Shown: positions 35,712 to 44,493, numbered from the stretch's first letter. The stretch is DNA of 64,000 nucleotides from JAKFWF01 sp963741505 (GCA_963741505.1 CAVUIJ010000003.1:1-64000), one strand, 5' to 3'. Notes: generated from the sequence alone by a model not told the origin. Numbers and translations are program-made.

Positions 35712-37250
35712 ATGTTCGAATCCCTCTCCGAACGGCTGTCCGGCGTCCTCGACAAGCTGACGCGCCGCGGTAGCTTGAGCGAAACTGACGTGTCGGAGGC
35801 GATGCGCGAGGTCAGGCGCGCCCTGCTCGAAGCCGATGTCGCGCTCGAGGTCGTGAAGGATTTCATCGACAAGGTGAAGGCCAAGGCCGTCGGTCAGAAC
35901 GTCATCAAGTCGGTGACGCCCGGCCAGATGGTGGTCAAGATCGTCCACGACGAGCTGGTTGCCATGCTCGGCTCCGATGCCGCGCCGATCGATCTGGTCG
36001 CGACCCCGCCGGTCGCGATCCTGATGGTCGGCCTGCAGGGCTCGGGCAAGACAACCACCACCGCCAAGATTGCCTATCGCCTCAACCATCGGGACAAGAA
36101 GAAAGTCCTGATGGCGTCGCTCGACACCCGTCGCCCGGCGGCGCAGGAGCAGCTGCGCGTACTTGGCGAGCAGACGAGCGTCGCGACGCTGCCGATCATC
36201 GCCGGCCAGCCGCCGCTGGCGATCGCCCAGCGTGCCATGGATGCCGCCCGCCTCGGCGGCTTCGACGTGGTGCTGCTCGACACCGCCGGCCGGACCACCA
36301 TCGACGAAGGGCTGATGGCCGAGGTTGCGCAGATCAAGGCGCAGGCGAAGCCGCATGAGACGCTGCTGGTCGCCGACGCGCTGACCGGCCAGGACGCCGT
36401 CAATACCGCAAAAGCCTTCGAAGCCCGCGTCGGCGTCACCGGCATCGTGCTGACCCGCGTCGACGGCGACGGCCGCGGTGGCGCCGCGCTCTCCATGCGG
36501 GCCGTCACCGGCCGGCCGATCAAGCTGATCGGCGTCGGCGAGAAGTGGGACGCGCTCGAGGACTTCCATCCCGACCGTATCGCCAACCGCATCCTCGGTA
36601 TGGGCGACATCGTCGGCCTGGTCGAGAAGGCGGCGCAGTCGATCGACGCCGAGCAGGCGGCGAAGATGGCCGCCAAGATGCAAAAGGGCGGCTTCGACCT
36701 GCAGGATCTCGCCGATCAGATCAAGCAGATGGAGAAGATCGGCGGCATGGGCGGCATCATGGGCATGATGCCAGGCATCGCCAAGATGAAGTCACAGATC
36801 GCCAGCCTCGGCGACGGCGAAAAGATGCTGAAGCGCCAGCATGCCATCATCATGTCGATGACCAAGAAAGAGCGCGCCCACCCGAAAATCCTTGACGGCA
36901 AGCGCAAGCGGCGCATCGCGTCGGGCTCCGGCACCAAGGTCGAGGACGTCAACAAGCTCCTCAAGCAACACCGCGACATGGCCGACCTGATGAAAGCCAT
37001 GGGCAAGAACAAGGGCCTGATGGGCAAGATGGCCGGCATGATGGGCCTCGGCGGCGGCGGCATGGGTGGCGGCATGCCTGACGTCAGCCCGGAGATGATC
37101 GAACAATTGAAGAAGGGCGAGATGCCGAAGGGCATGCCGCAGATGCCCGGCGGGATGCCCAGACTGCCCGGATTGGGCAGCGGCGGCCTGCCCGGTCTCG
37201 GCGGCGCCCGATTTCCAGGACTGCCCGGCCTGCCGGGCAAGAAGAAATAG
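35712..37250 (+). CDS. ffh: Signal recognition particle protein Ffh
   Basis: The 512-aa SRP54 homologue pairs with FtsY and 4.5S RNA to target inner-membrane proteins. N domain (residues ~1-85), G domain with GLQGSGKTTTTAKIA, DTRRPAAQEQL, DTAGRTTID and TRVDGDGRGG, and M domain (~295-430) with the Met-rich helices (MGGIMGMMPGIAKMK) and the RNA-binding KRKRRIASGSG. The C-terminal 70 residues form a long Gly/Met/Pro-rich tail (GGGMGGGMPD, LPGLGSGGLPGLGG), common in Rhizobiales. It heads ffh-rpsP-rimM. Confidence 0.96.
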   Translation: MFESLSERLSGVLDKLTRRGSLSETDVSEAMREVRRALLEADVALEVVKDFIDKVKAKAVGQNVIKSVTPGQMVVKIVHDELVAMLGSDAAPIDLVATPPVAILMVGLQGSGKTTTTAKIAYRLNHRDKKKVLMASLDTRRPAAQEQLRVLGEQTSVATLPIIAGQPPLAIAQRAMDAARLGGFDVVLLDTAGRTTIDEGLMAEVAQIKAQAKPHETLLVADALTGQDAVNTAKAFEARVGVTGIVLTRVDGDGRGGAALSMRAVTGRPIKLIGVGEKWDALEDFHPDRIANRILGMGDIVGLVEKAAQSIDAEQAAKMAAKMQKGGFDLQDLADQIKQMEKIGGMGGIMGMMPGIAKMKSQIASLGDGEKMLKRQHAIIMSMTKKERAHPKILDGKRKRRIASGSGTKVEDVNKLLKQHRDMADLMKAMGKNKGLMGKMAGMMGLGGGGMGGGMPDVSPEMIEQLKKGEMPKGMPQMPGGMPRLPGLGSGGLPGLGGARFPGLPGLPGKKK

Positions 37251-37295
37251 CCCACCCCCTAAACCCGAATAGTCAAACCTTAACGGAGACCTGCA

Positions 37296-37661
37296 ATGTC
37301 GACCAAGATCCGCCTGTCGCGCGGCGGTGCCAAGAAGCGCCCGTACTACTACATCGTCGTCGCCCACAGCGCCTCGCCGCGCGATGGCCGCTATATCGAG
37401 CAGATCGGCACCTTCAATCCGATGCTGCCGAAGACCGATGAGACCCGCGTCAAGCTCGATGCCGAGCGCGCCAAGCATTGGCTGTCGGTCGGCGCCCAGC
37501 CGTCTGACCGCGTCGCCCGCATCCTCGACGCCGCCGGCCTGATGAAGCGCACCGCCTCGGTCAACCCCGACAAGGCCAAGCCGAAGAAGAAGCGCGTCGA
37601 GCGCGAGAAGGCCGAGGCCGCCAAAGCCGAAGCCAAGGCCAAGGAAGGCGCCGCGGCGTAG
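37296..37661 (+). CDS. rpsP: 30S ribosomal protein S16
   Basis: The 121-aa product starts MSTKIRLSRGGAKKRPYYYIVVA, the invariant S16 N-terminus, and keeps DGRYIEQIGTFNPM and the hallmark WLSVGAQPSDRV. The C-terminal ~35 residues are a Lys/Ala/Glu extension typical of alphaproteobacteria. A GGAG precedes the ATG. It lies 45 bp after ffh. Confidence 0.97.
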   Translation: MSTKIRLSRGGAKKRPYYYIVVAHSASPRDGRYIEQIGTFNPMLPKTDETRVKLDAERAKHWLSVGAQPSDRVARILDAAGLMKRTASVNPDKAKPKKKRVEREKAEAAKAEAKAKEGAAA

Positions 37662-37694
37662 GTGCCGTAGGCTCTACTCCAGCCGGAATGAGCC

Positions 37695-38238
37695 ATGCCT
37701 AACCAAAAGAAACTCGTCCTCCTCGGCCACGTCGCGGGTGCCCATGGCATCCGCGGCGAGGTGCTGGTGAGGACGTACACCGGCGCGCCCGAGGGCATCG
37801 CGGCCTATGGTGCGCTCACGCGATGCCACCGGCACCAAGTCCTACAAGCTGGAGGTGGTGCGGGTGACGCCGAAGGGCGTCATCGCGCGCATCGCCGGCG
37901 TCGCCGATCGCAACGCGGCGGAAGCCTTGAGGGGCACTGCGCTGCATGTTGATCGCGCCGCCATGGGCGAAGCGGCCGAGGGCGAATACTTCTATTCCGA
38001 CCTGATCGGGCTGGCGGCCGTTGCACCCGATGGCCAACGCATCGGAGCCATCAAGGCTGTGAATGACTTCGGTGCCGGCGACCTGCTCGAAATCGTCTTC
38101 GACGGCTCGGGCCGGACCGAGTTCATCGCCTTCACCGACGCCAACGTACCCGAGGTCGACGTCAATGGCGGCCGCGTCGTGGTGGTCCTGCCCGTCGATG
38201 ATGGCAGCCGCGCCGACGACGAACCGAAGGACTTGTAA
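37695..38238 (+). CDS. rimM: 16S rRNA processing protein RimM (frameshifted)
   Basis: RimM binds S19 and helps 30S head assembly. The first 42 codons from the ATG at 37695 give LVLLGHVAGAHGIRGEVLVRTYTGAPEGIAAYGALT; the rest, in a second frame, gives DATGTKSYKLEVVRVTPKGVIARIAGVADRNAAEALRGTAL, the PRC-barrel part EGEYFYSDLIGLAA, and AFTDANVPEVDVNGGRVVVVLP. Removing one G at 37820 restores a continuous protein of about 180 aa. As rimM mutants are very sick, a sequence error is likely. trmD and rplS, which normally follow, are absent; a palindrome overlaps the stop codon. Confidence 0.9.
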
Positions 38239-38272
38239 GTTGGGTCGCGCTTCGCTTGGCCCAACCTGCAAG
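38232..38272. repeat. REP-like palindrome overlapping the rimM stop
   Basis: CTTGTAAGTTGGG…CCCAACCTGCAAG forms a 13-bp stem with 11 matches and contains the rimM TAA (38236-38238). A related copy with the same GTTGGGTCGC and CCCAACCT cores is at 40525-40565. It may double as the transcription terminator of the ffh-rpsP-rimM unit. Confidence 0.6.
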
Positions 38273-38340
38273 CTAGTGTTCCCCGCCTGAGGGTTACTAC
38301 CCGCATATCCTCAAAACCCTTGTTCAGGCACACTGCTGTC

Positions 38341-38520
38341 CCCTCTCCCCCGCCCCTTCGGGGGAGAGGGTTAGGGTGAGGGGCGGCAGCTTGCTCCGCT
38401 GTCGCAACATCGGGCTTGGCGATTGCCGGTATAGGGTTCGAGCATGCGGCCGCCCCTCACCCTCGGCCGGCAAGCGGGCCGGCCTCTGTCCTCTCCCCGT
38501 AAGGGGACGGGGAGAGGGGA
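38341..38520. repeat. Composite inverted repeat (BIME-like)
   Basis: Left unit: hairpin CCCTCTCCCC (38341-38350) / GGGGAGAGGG (38361-38370) followed by GTGAGGGGCGGC (38376-38387). Right unit is its mirror: GCCGCCCCTCAC (38449-38460) then a second CCTCTCCCC (38490-38498) / GGGGAGAGG hairpin. The 12-bp outer-arm match is exact. Between the units lie about 60 bp of unrelated sequence. This is the kind of short G/C-rich mosaic element scattered through rhizobial intergenic DNA; it fills the 324-bp gap where trmD would be expected. Confidence 0.7.
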
Positions 38521-38562
38521 AGTGAGTAAACGGGGATCAAGTGTCGGGTGCGGAACACCAGT

Positions 38563-39153
38563 TCACACCCGATACCGGTCGCGATTGCGCAATTGGACAT
38601 AGAAGGCGCCGTCGCCACCATGCTTCACATGCGCGCTGGTGTGGCCGACCACGATCGTACGCAGTTCGGGCTCGGCGAGCCAGCGCGGCACGTTGCGGCG
38701 TAGGATGCCGCGGTCGCGATCCTGAAACATGTCGAACGGCGCGTGCCGATCGTCGTCGGCCTCGCGGCCCTTGCCGGTGATCACCAGCACCGTCCGCAAG
38801 CCATTGCGATAGGCCCGGTGCAGAAACTCGCGCAGTGCGCCATGCGCCTCCACCTGCCGCATGCCGTGCAGGTCGATACGGGCTTCGATCCCGTCCCGGC
38901 CGCGGGCGATGCGGCGGGCCTTGCGCGGCTCGATCGGCGTCTGCACCGGCGGCGTCTGATGGTGGACCGGCTTGGCGTTGGCGCCCGGATGCAGTACCGG
39001 TGGCGAGCGCTTCGGCTGCACTTCGGCCTCAGGCGCCGGATGCAACGGCCGGCTCGCCCGCTTCTTGGCGGCGATGCGGCTGACATTGCGCGTCACGTGC
39101 GCCCAAAGCGCCGCGTCCTCCTCCGATAGGCCACCCTTGTCCCGCCGCTTCAT
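38563..39153 (-). CDS. Smr/MutS2-type domain protein
   Basis: The 196-aa protein begins MKRRDKGGLSEEDAALWAHV and has a Pro-rich linker, then a Smr domain (residues ~95-185) with IDLHGMRQVEAHGALREFL, VLVITGKGR and NVPRWLAEP…VGHTSAHVKHGGDGAFYVQLRN (DLHG and GKG motifs). Smr domains are nucleases acting on structured or collided-ribosome nucleic acid. The ATG overlaps the mltA stop (ATGA), as in other Rhizobiales where both follow timA. Confidence 0.88.
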   Translation of the reverse strand: MKRRDKGGLSEEDAALWAHVTRNVSRIAAKKRASRPLHPAPEAEVQPKRSPPVLHPGANAKPVHHQTPPVQTPIEPRKARRIARGRDGIEARIDLHGMRQVEAHGALREFLHRAYRNGLRTVLVITGKGREADDDRHAPFDMFQDRDRGILRRNVPRWLAEPELRTIVVGHTSAHVKHGGDGAFYVQLRNRDRYRV

Positions 39154-40439
39154 GGCTTGGCGCGCTGTGTCAGCGAGCCGCCGGTGCCATTCGGCGAAGC
39201 CGCCGCCTTGGTGGCGTCCGGCGCCTTAGCGACCACCGGTTCGGCACCGCGTGGCAGCAGCACGTAGAGATTGCCCGGATGCCTGGTGATGCCGGCGAGA
39301 CGGCCGGCGGCATTGCCGGTGCCGAAATAGATGTCGCCGCGCTCCGGCCCCTTGATCGCGGAGCCGACGTCCTGCGCCACCATCAGGCGATTGAGGCCAC
39401 CCTTGGCGGCGTGGGTCAGGCTCGGTGAGCTCACGTAAACCGGAGTCCCGATCGCGTGGAAACCGGCATCGACGGCAAGACTGCGGCCCGGGGTGAGCCG
39501 GATATGCAGCACGCCGAGCGCGCCCATTGCCTCTGTGCCCTCGAGTTCACGGAAGAACACGTACGACTTGTTCTGCCACATCGCCTTGCGGCCGCGCTCG
39601 GGATCAGCCTTCAGCCAGGCTCCGAGCGCCTCGAGCGACATCTTGTCGGCGGCGAGTTGTCCGCTGTCGATCAAGTGGCGGCCGATCGAGGTGTAAGGGT
39701 GGCCGTTCTTGCCGTCGTAGCTGACCCGCACCAGGCTGCCATCGGGCAGGCGCACCCGGCCGGAGCCCTGGACCTGCATGAAGAACTTGTCGATCGGGCT
39801 CGCCAGGTACAAGAGCTCCAGGCCCTTGCCCTGCAGTGCGCCTTGCTCGATCTCGGCGCGTGTGGCGTAAGGCACCACGCCCTTGTCGGTCTTGCGGCCA
39901 TGGGTCAGGCTGTCGGCCTTGGCGCCGCGCATGCTCTCGTCAACGAGGTTGACGAGGTCGGGCGGACGGCGATGGATCGGCGTCGAAAATCTCGCTGTCG
40001 ACGTGCGCGAGCCGTCGATGATTGGTTCGTAGTAACCGGTGAGCAGTCCCGGCGACCCGGAATGCTCGATCCGATGGGGTGTGAAATAGCCTTCGAAGAA
40101 AGCCCGCGCCAGTGGGCTGGTGACGCCTTTGGGCGCCAGCCGCATGGCTTCATCGCAAACCATCAGCAGGGCTGGTGACGTCGGTATCGCGCCGCCCTTG
40201 TTGCCGGCTTTGCTCGCCGCGATGATGATCGGGCAGGATTGCAGGAACGCGTTCATCGCCGCGGCATGGTCGTCCTGGCGCCAGCCGGGCAGGTCGGCGA
40301 AGGACATGGCGGTGAATTTGGCGCTGGGCTGGCTCACGGCGCTTGTCGGCTTCGAGATACCGGCTTTGCCGGTTGCTGACACGGTTTGTGCCACGCCGGG
40401 AGCGGCGAGCGCAACGCCGACGGCCAAAGCCGCCGACAA
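39150..40439 (-). CDS. mltA: Membrane-bound lytic murein transglycosylase A
   Basis: Cleaves peptidoglycan glycan strands in the periplasm. The protein has the MltA domain: FFEGYFTPHRIEHSG…LLTGYYEP, then FMQVQGSGRVRLPDGS…SYDGKNGHPYTSIGR, and the 3D domain with the catalytic aspartates (SLAVDAGFHAIGTPVYV, RLMVAQDVGSAIKGPERGDIYFGTG). The signal peptide core is LSAALAVGVALAAPGVAQ. The start is unclear: no ATG or GTG fits the signal peptide. I use the TTG at 40439; the open frame extends upstream to 40568, but that part overlaps a repeat. A frameshift at the very 5' end is possible. Confidence 0.85.
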   Translation of the reverse strand: MSAALAVGVALAAPGVAQTVSATGKAGISKPTSAVSQPSAKFTAMSFADLPGWRQDDHAAAMNAFLQSCPIIIAASKAGNKGGAIPTSPALLMVCDEAMRLAPKGVTSPLARAFFEGYFTPHRIEHSGSPGLLTGYYEPIIDGSRTSTARFSTPIHRRPPDLVNLVDESMRGAKADSLTHGRKTDKGVVPYATRAEIEQGALQGKGLELLYLASPIDKFFMQVQGSGRVRLPDGSLVRVSYDGKNGHPYTSIGRHLIDSGQLAADKMSLEALGAWLKADPERGRKAMWQNKSYVFFRELEGTEAMGALGVLHIRLTPGRSLAVDAGFHAIGTPVYVSSPSLTHAAKGGLNRLMVAQDVGSAIKGPERGDIYFGTGNAAGRLAGITRHPGNLYVLLPRGAEPVVAKAPDATKAAASPNGTGGSLTQRAKP

Positions 40440-40524
40440 TACAATCGAGCGTTCGCAGCCTCGGCCGCGTACATAGGCTACGGCAGGTCTACTTGCGCGC
40501 CCCCACGTCCACGGGCAGAGCCAG

Positions 40525-40565
40525 CCATGTTGGGTCGCACAAAATGCTTGACCCAACCTACATGC
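40525..40565. repeat. REP-like palindrome, second copy
   Basis: CATGTTGGGTC…GACCCAACCTACATG is a near-perfect palindrome (ATG and TTGGGTC arms) between timA and mltA. It shares the GTTGGGTCGC and CCCAACCT cores with the copy at 38232-38272, showing that this is a repeat family and not only a local terminator. Confidence 0.65.
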
Positions 40566-40580
40566 CATCCCACGCCCCGA

Positions 40581-41315
40581 TCAATTCTGCGGCTGGGTCG
40601 CGACCAGCCGCCAGTTCGGGTTGCGCGATCCGACCTCGCGCGCGAAGGTCCAAATGTCGGTGACCTCCTTGATCCGCTGCGGGTCGCCGCTGATCACTGC
40701 GCCGGTCTTGTCGCGGGTGGCGGAAATCAACTGGCTGACAAACCGCACGGTAAGCTGTGCGATGCCGCCCTTGACCTCGGCCTCGACCACGTTCGCCCGG
40801 TTGATGCCAACGAAGCTCTGATCAATCTGCTCGGCGCGGGTCTCGCGCTCAGTGATCGCCTCGACGAAGCCCTCGTAGACCTCCTTGCTCAGGAGATCCT
40901 TCAGCACCTTGCGGTTGCCCTCGGCGAAGGCAGTTACGATCATCTCGTAGGCCTGCTTGGCGCCATCGAGGAAGTGCTTGGGATCGAACGACGGATCGGT
41001 GCGGGTGAGCTGCATCAGGCCGCTCTCGATGGCGGCATTGCCGGCGGCGAATTCCTTGACGCGGGCCGCGGCATCGGCGGCCGTTGTCTCGGCCGAGGCC
41101 GGAACCGGCGCCGCATCCCCGGCGCGACGCGGCATGGCGACGACCTTGTCCTGGGCCGCCGCCGCTTGTTCCTGCGCGTGCTGAGCCCGCATGTTCTTGT
41201 CGATGCGCGCCTCGTCATCCGGCGTTCGCCGCCCAAGCACGCTGCGCAGCTTGAAAATCACGATCACCGCTACGATTAACGAAAGCAGTGTCAGGATATT
41301 GATCTGGCCATCCAT
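40581..41315 (-). CDS. timA: TimA, Tim44-like domain protein
   Basis: The 244-aa protein has one N-terminal membrane helix (ILTLLSLIVAVIVIFKL) followed by charged linker and the Tim44/Tim45 domain (residues ~100-235: FDPKHFLDGAKQAYEMIVTAFAEGNRKVLKDLLSKEVYEGF … ITDIWTFAREVGSRNPNWRLVAT). Bacterial TimA is the ancestor of the mitochondrial Tim44 import-motor subunit and sits at the inner membrane. Order timA-mltA-smr, with fxsA and secB divergent, is typical for Rhizobiales. Confidence 0.9.
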   Translation of the reverse strand: MDGQINILTLLSLIVAVIVIFKLRSVLGRRTPDDEARIDKNMRAQHAQEQAAAAQDKVVAMPRRAGDAAPVPASAETTAADAAARVKEFAAGNAAIESGLMQLTRTDPSFDPKHFLDGAKQAYEMIVTAFAEGNRKVLKDLLSKEVYEGFVEAITERETRAEQIDQSFVGINRANVVEAEVKGGIAQLTVRFVSQLISATRDKTGAVISGDPQRIKEVTDIWTFAREVGSRNPNWRLVATQPQN

Positions 41316-41558
41316 CGGGTTTCGGCTTTCCTTGGCATGCGGTGCAGCAAGACTGATGTATGATCAATCACAGCTTCGATCCAGAGCCGGTGGCAATTTA
41401 GGGGCCTGCCAGCGCACGATTTCCCGGTTGCACCGCGACATTGGGGGAAACTTAAGCCATTGCCGGCACGAAGCCAACCGGATTGCGACCAACCATCGAC
41501 TCTCTGGCGTCGAGGCCCCTGGCCGGTCTAAGTGTGTAGCGCAACTGCGAGATTGCTC

Positions 41559-42110
41559 ATGTGGTTCGGTCTGATTCTGATCATGGTTGCAGTGCCGCTG
41601 CTGGAGCTGGCGCTGTTGATCAAGCTCGGCCAGCAGATCGGCTTCTGGGCGACGCTTGCGATAATATTTCTCACCGCCGGGATCGGCATTGCCATTCTCA
41701 ACGCCCAGGGTCTTGCCGCATTCCGCCGTGCGATGGACAGTGTGTCGCAGGGCAAGCCGCCGGTCGAACCGGCGCTCGACGGTTTCATGTTGATGATGGC
41801 AGGCGGTCTGCTGCTGGCGCCAGGTCTCATCACCGACGTGGCCGGACTGTTGCTGCTCATTCCGCCGCTGCGCCGGCTGGTGGCAAACTGGGGTCTGAAG
41901 AAAATGATGGCGTCGGGCAGCATCCACGTCGGCACTTGGCAGCGCACGGAGACCTATGGGCCGCCGCCGGAGCGCGGCAGCGCAGGCGGGGGGCGCGGCA
42001 CTGTCATCGAGGGTGAGTTCGAGCGTATCGACGAGAAGAAGGTGGAGCCGCGCCGCGGCGGGGGCAGTCCGCCCCGGCCCTATCGCAACGGTCATGCCAA
42101 GGAACCGTAG
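41559..42110 (+). CDS. fxsA: FxsA family membrane protein
   Basis: The 183-aa protein starts at 41559 (MWFGLILIMVAVPLLELALL); an upstream in-frame start at 41532 is possible. It has the FxsA domain: helix 1, KLGQQIGFWATLAIIFLTAGIGIAILNAQG, and MMAGGLLLAPGLITDVAGLLLLIPPLRRL, followed by a hydrophilic Gly/Pro/Arg-rich cytoplasmic tail. FxsA overexpression suppresses F-factor exclusion of phage T7 in E. coli; the normal role is unknown. Confidence 0.88.
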   Translation: MWFGLILIMVAVPLLELALLIKLGQQIGFWATLAIIFLTAGIGIAILNAQGLAAFRRAMDSVSQGKPPVEPALDGFMLMMAGGLLLAPGLITDVAGLLLLIPPLRRLVANWGLKKMMASGSIHVGTWQRTETYGPPPERGSAGGGRGTVIEGEFERIDEKKVEPRRGGGSPPRPYRNGHAKEP

Positions 42111-42193
42111 TCGGTGGTTGAGCCAGATAGCCGGTACCAGCCACCGTCGCCGGTGCTGTATTTCAATTCCGCAGGATAAAAAAGGTAGCATTC

Positions 42194-42688
42194 ATGCCCG
42201 ACCAAACAACACCATCGCCCGACCCCGGAGCTGAACGGACGGAGCCGAGCGTTCGCGTCGCCGGTCAGTACATCAAGGACCTTTCGTTCGAGAATCCGAA
42301 CGTCGGCAAGATGATGGACGGGCCGGTCGACAATCCGCAGCTGCAGGTCGAAGTCAACGTCAACGCCCGCCAGGCGGCGCCCTTGATGTACGAGAGCGTC
42401 ATTCATTTCGTCGCCAATGCCACCAGCACCAGCGGCGCGCTGTACAAGCTCGACCTCGAGTATGGCGGCATGTTCAAGATCGAGCACATGCCGCAGCAGG
42501 CGATGGAACCGTTCCTGCTGATCAATGCGCCGGCGCTGCTGTTTCCCTTCATCCGTCGCCTGATCGCCGATCTGACGCGCGAGGGCGGTTTTCCGCCGCT
42601 GCTGCTCGATCCGATCGACTTTGCCTCACTTTACATCAAACGCAATCAGAGCGCGCCGGCTCAGGGGCCGAATGGCGCAGCGTCGTGA
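42194..42688 (+). CDS. secB: Protein-export chaperone SecB
   Basis: The 164-aa protein keeps preproteins unfolded and hands them to SecA. Visible family blocks: VAGQYIKDLSFENPN, VEVNVNARQ, the acidic SecA-contact region LDLEYGGMF, and the C-terminal INAPALLFPFIRRLIADLTREGGFPPLLLDPIDF. It follows fxsA by 83 bp. Confidence 0.96.
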   Translation: MPDQTTPSPDPGAERTEPSVRVAGQYIKDLSFENPNVGKMMDGPVDNPQLQVEVNVNARQAAPLMYESVIHFVANATSTSGALYKLDLEYGGMFKIEHMPQQAMEPFLLINAPALLFPFIRRLIADLTREGGFPPLLLDPIDFASLYIKRNQSAPAQGPNGAAS

Positions 42689-42723
42689 GGAAATTGCAGG
42701 TCGGCTTAGTGCCTTACCCGGCG

Positions 42724-42766
42724 CGTAACCCGACATTCAATGGGCGGTGCGAATTGTCGGGTCACG
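42724..42766. repeat. Palindromic repeat between secB and dnaQ
   Basis: CGTAACCCGACA (42724-42735) and TGTCGGGTCACG (42755-42766) form a 12-bp stem with 11 matches around a 19-nt loop. It lies between the convergent secB and dnaQ genes and may serve both as terminator; it is of the same general type of short intergenic palindrome seen at 38.2 and 40.5 kb but not the same sequence. Confidence 0.55.
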
Positions 42767-42792
42767 GCCGCGAAGTGCGACTTAACCCAAGC

Positions 42793-43497
42793 TCATTCCA
42801 GATACCGCTTCCAGATGGGATTTTCTCCGAGCGTGCGCACGAACGCCAGATGCGCGTCTTGCTGCGTCGCGGTGAGGCGCGGCGGTAGCGGCACCGGCCG
42901 CGAAGCCGCCTTGCGTCGCGAAGTGCGGCCATTGGCGGCGCCGTCGGCGTTGGCTGCCTCCCGCGCGAGCCCCAATGTCGCCTGCCGTTCGCCGATCAGC
43001 TCGACGTAGACCTGCGCCAGCAGCAGCGAGTCGACGATGGCGCCGTGTTTGCTGCGCAGGCCATTATCGATGCCATAGCGCTTGCACAGGGCGTCGAGGG
43101 TGTTGGGTCCGGCCGGATGCTTGCGCCGCGCCAGTGCCAGCGTATCGACCACCCGATCCATGGTGATCGGCGCCATCTTCAGCCGCTCCAGCTCCATATT
43201 GATGAAGCCGACATCGAAATTGGCATTGTGGATCACCAGCGTCGTCGAGCCGATGAACTCGAGAAAACCGTCGGCCACGGCTGAGAACGGCGGCTTGTCC
43301 TTGAGGAATGCCGTGGAGATGCCGTGAATGCGCTCCGCGTCCGGGTGCACTTCGCGCGTCTCGGGGTTGACGAAAGCGTGGAACTCGACGCCGGTCGGAT
43401 TGCGGTTGACGAGTTCGACGCAGCCGAGCTCGATTAGTCGGTCACCCTTCTTGGCATCAAGACCGGTGGTCTCGGTGTCGAGCACGATCTCTCGCAT
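42793..43497 (-). CDS. dnaQ: DNA polymerase III epsilon subunit (proofreading exonuclease)
   Basis: The 234-aa protein has the DEDDh exonuclease motifs: ExoI DTETTGLDAKKGDRLIELG, ExoII VIHNANFDVGFINME and ExoIII LRSKHGAIVDSLLLAQVY (catalytic His and Asp). The C-terminus, including a basic stretch and LPPRLTATQQDAHLAFV, contacts the alpha subunit. It is followed 24 bp upstream by coaE on the same strand, the usual order. Confidence 0.95.
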   Translation of the reverse strand: MREIVLDTETTGLDAKKGDRLIELGCVELVNRNPTGVEFHAFVNPETREVHPDAERIHGISTAFLKDKPPFSAVADGFLEFIGSTTLVIHNANFDVGFINMELERLKMAPITMDRVVDTLALARRKHPAGPNTLDALCKRYGIDNGLRSKHGAIVDSLLLAQVYVELIGERQATLGLAREAANADGAANGRTSRRKAASRPVPLPPRLTATQQDAHLAFVRTLGENPIWKRYLE

Positions 43498-43520
43498 GTC
43501 GTGGTCACTCCGTGGTGCGG

Positions 43521-44135
43521 TCAGGCCCAGTGCTGCGCGTAGGCAGTGCCAACTCGCCCGCGCAAGGATACGACGATCGCATCGATTTGCCGCTGGGTAG
43601 CTGGGATTTCGCCCGACGTGTCCACAACGAAATCGGCGCGCGCCCGCTTGTCGGCATCGCTCATCTGTCGTTTCAGAAGGGCGTCGAGCTTGTCCGCTGA
43701 CATGCCGCCGCGCGCCAGTACGCGTTCGCGCTGCACGGCGGCCGGCGCGCTGACCACCACCGTCACGTCGACACGGGTATCGCCGCCGGTTTCGAACAAC
43801 AGCGGAACTTCCAGCACGGCCATCGTCGCGCCCGCGGCTTTGGCCGCGTGCAGCGCCTGCCGTTCGGCCTCGACCACCAGCGGATGGACGATTCTTTCCA
43901 GGTTCTTGAAGCCCTCCGGCTTTGCCAGCAGGCGGGCCGAAAGCAACTGCCGGTCGATTCGCCCGCCGACCGCCACGCCCGGGAACGCGGCTTCGATCGG
44001 TGCCACCGCTTCGCCCTCGTACAACTCGTGCACCAGCGCATCGGCATCGACGACGGTAAGGCCGTTGAACCGGAACCGTTCGGCGGCGGTCGATTTGCCC
44101 ATCCCGATCGAGCCGGTCAATCCAATCAGCAGCAT
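43521..44135 (-). CDS. coaE: Dephospho-CoA kinase
   Basis: Adds the 3'-phosphate in the last step of CoA synthesis. The 204-aa kinase starts MLLIGLTGSIGMGKSTAAERF, with the P-loop GSIGMGKST, and has DADALVHELYEGEAV and VEVPLLFETGGD-like segments (here VLEVPLLFETG) that form the CoA and lid regions. The ATG at 44135 is preferred over a TTG at 44147. It lies 24 bp upstream of dnaQ. Confidence 0.94.
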   Translation of the reverse strand: MLLIGLTGSIGMGKSTAAERFRFNGLTVVDADALVHELYEGEAVAPIEAAFPGVAVGGRIDRQLLSARLLAKPEGFKNLERIVHPLVVEAERQALHAAKAAGATMAVLEVPLLFETGGDTRVDVTVVVSAPAAVQRERVLARGGMSADKLDALLKRQMSDADKRARADFVVDTSGEIPATQRQIDAIVVSLRGRVGTAYAQHWA

Positions 44136-44259
44136 GCGCGGTCCCAAAGTGAAGTGCGGCTAGCTTTACGTTCTAGATCAATCGGCCGCCGGCACCACTG
44201 CGCGAATGGAATAGCCGGCGCGACGGAGGGCGGCGCGATTGTCGGGCGGCGGTGGCGGA

Positions 44260-44333
44260 TGGAGCGGGCGAAGGGAATCGAACCCTCGTATGCAGCTTGG
44301 GAAGCTGCCGTTCTACCATTGAACTACGCCCGC
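44260..44333 (-). tRNA. tRNA-Gly (CCC anticodon)
   Basis: The minus strand gives a complete cloverleaf: acceptor GCGGGCG/CGCCCGC, D-arm GTAGTTCAATGGTAGAAC, anticodon stem GCAGC/GCTGC with loop TTCCCAA (anticodon CCC), T-arm GAGGGTTCGATTCCC, discriminator T and encoded CCA. It decodes GGG. Confidence 0.95.
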
Positions 44334-44493
44334 AGCGTTGACAGTCTAGCATAGCTTTGACCGAAGGAAAGCCGTCGGTGATGGCTGCGGTTCACGCCGC
44401 CATAAAGCGATTGTGACTGTGGCGTCGAGAACGTCGCATGCTAATTATATCGAGATGGTCTGTTAAGGCCGTCGCAGTTGCCAAGAGGTACTC

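Noticed and set aside
38341..38520. Insertion sequence with terminal inverted repeats
   Set aside because: Only about 180 bp with no transposase; better described as a short palindromic mosaic repeat.
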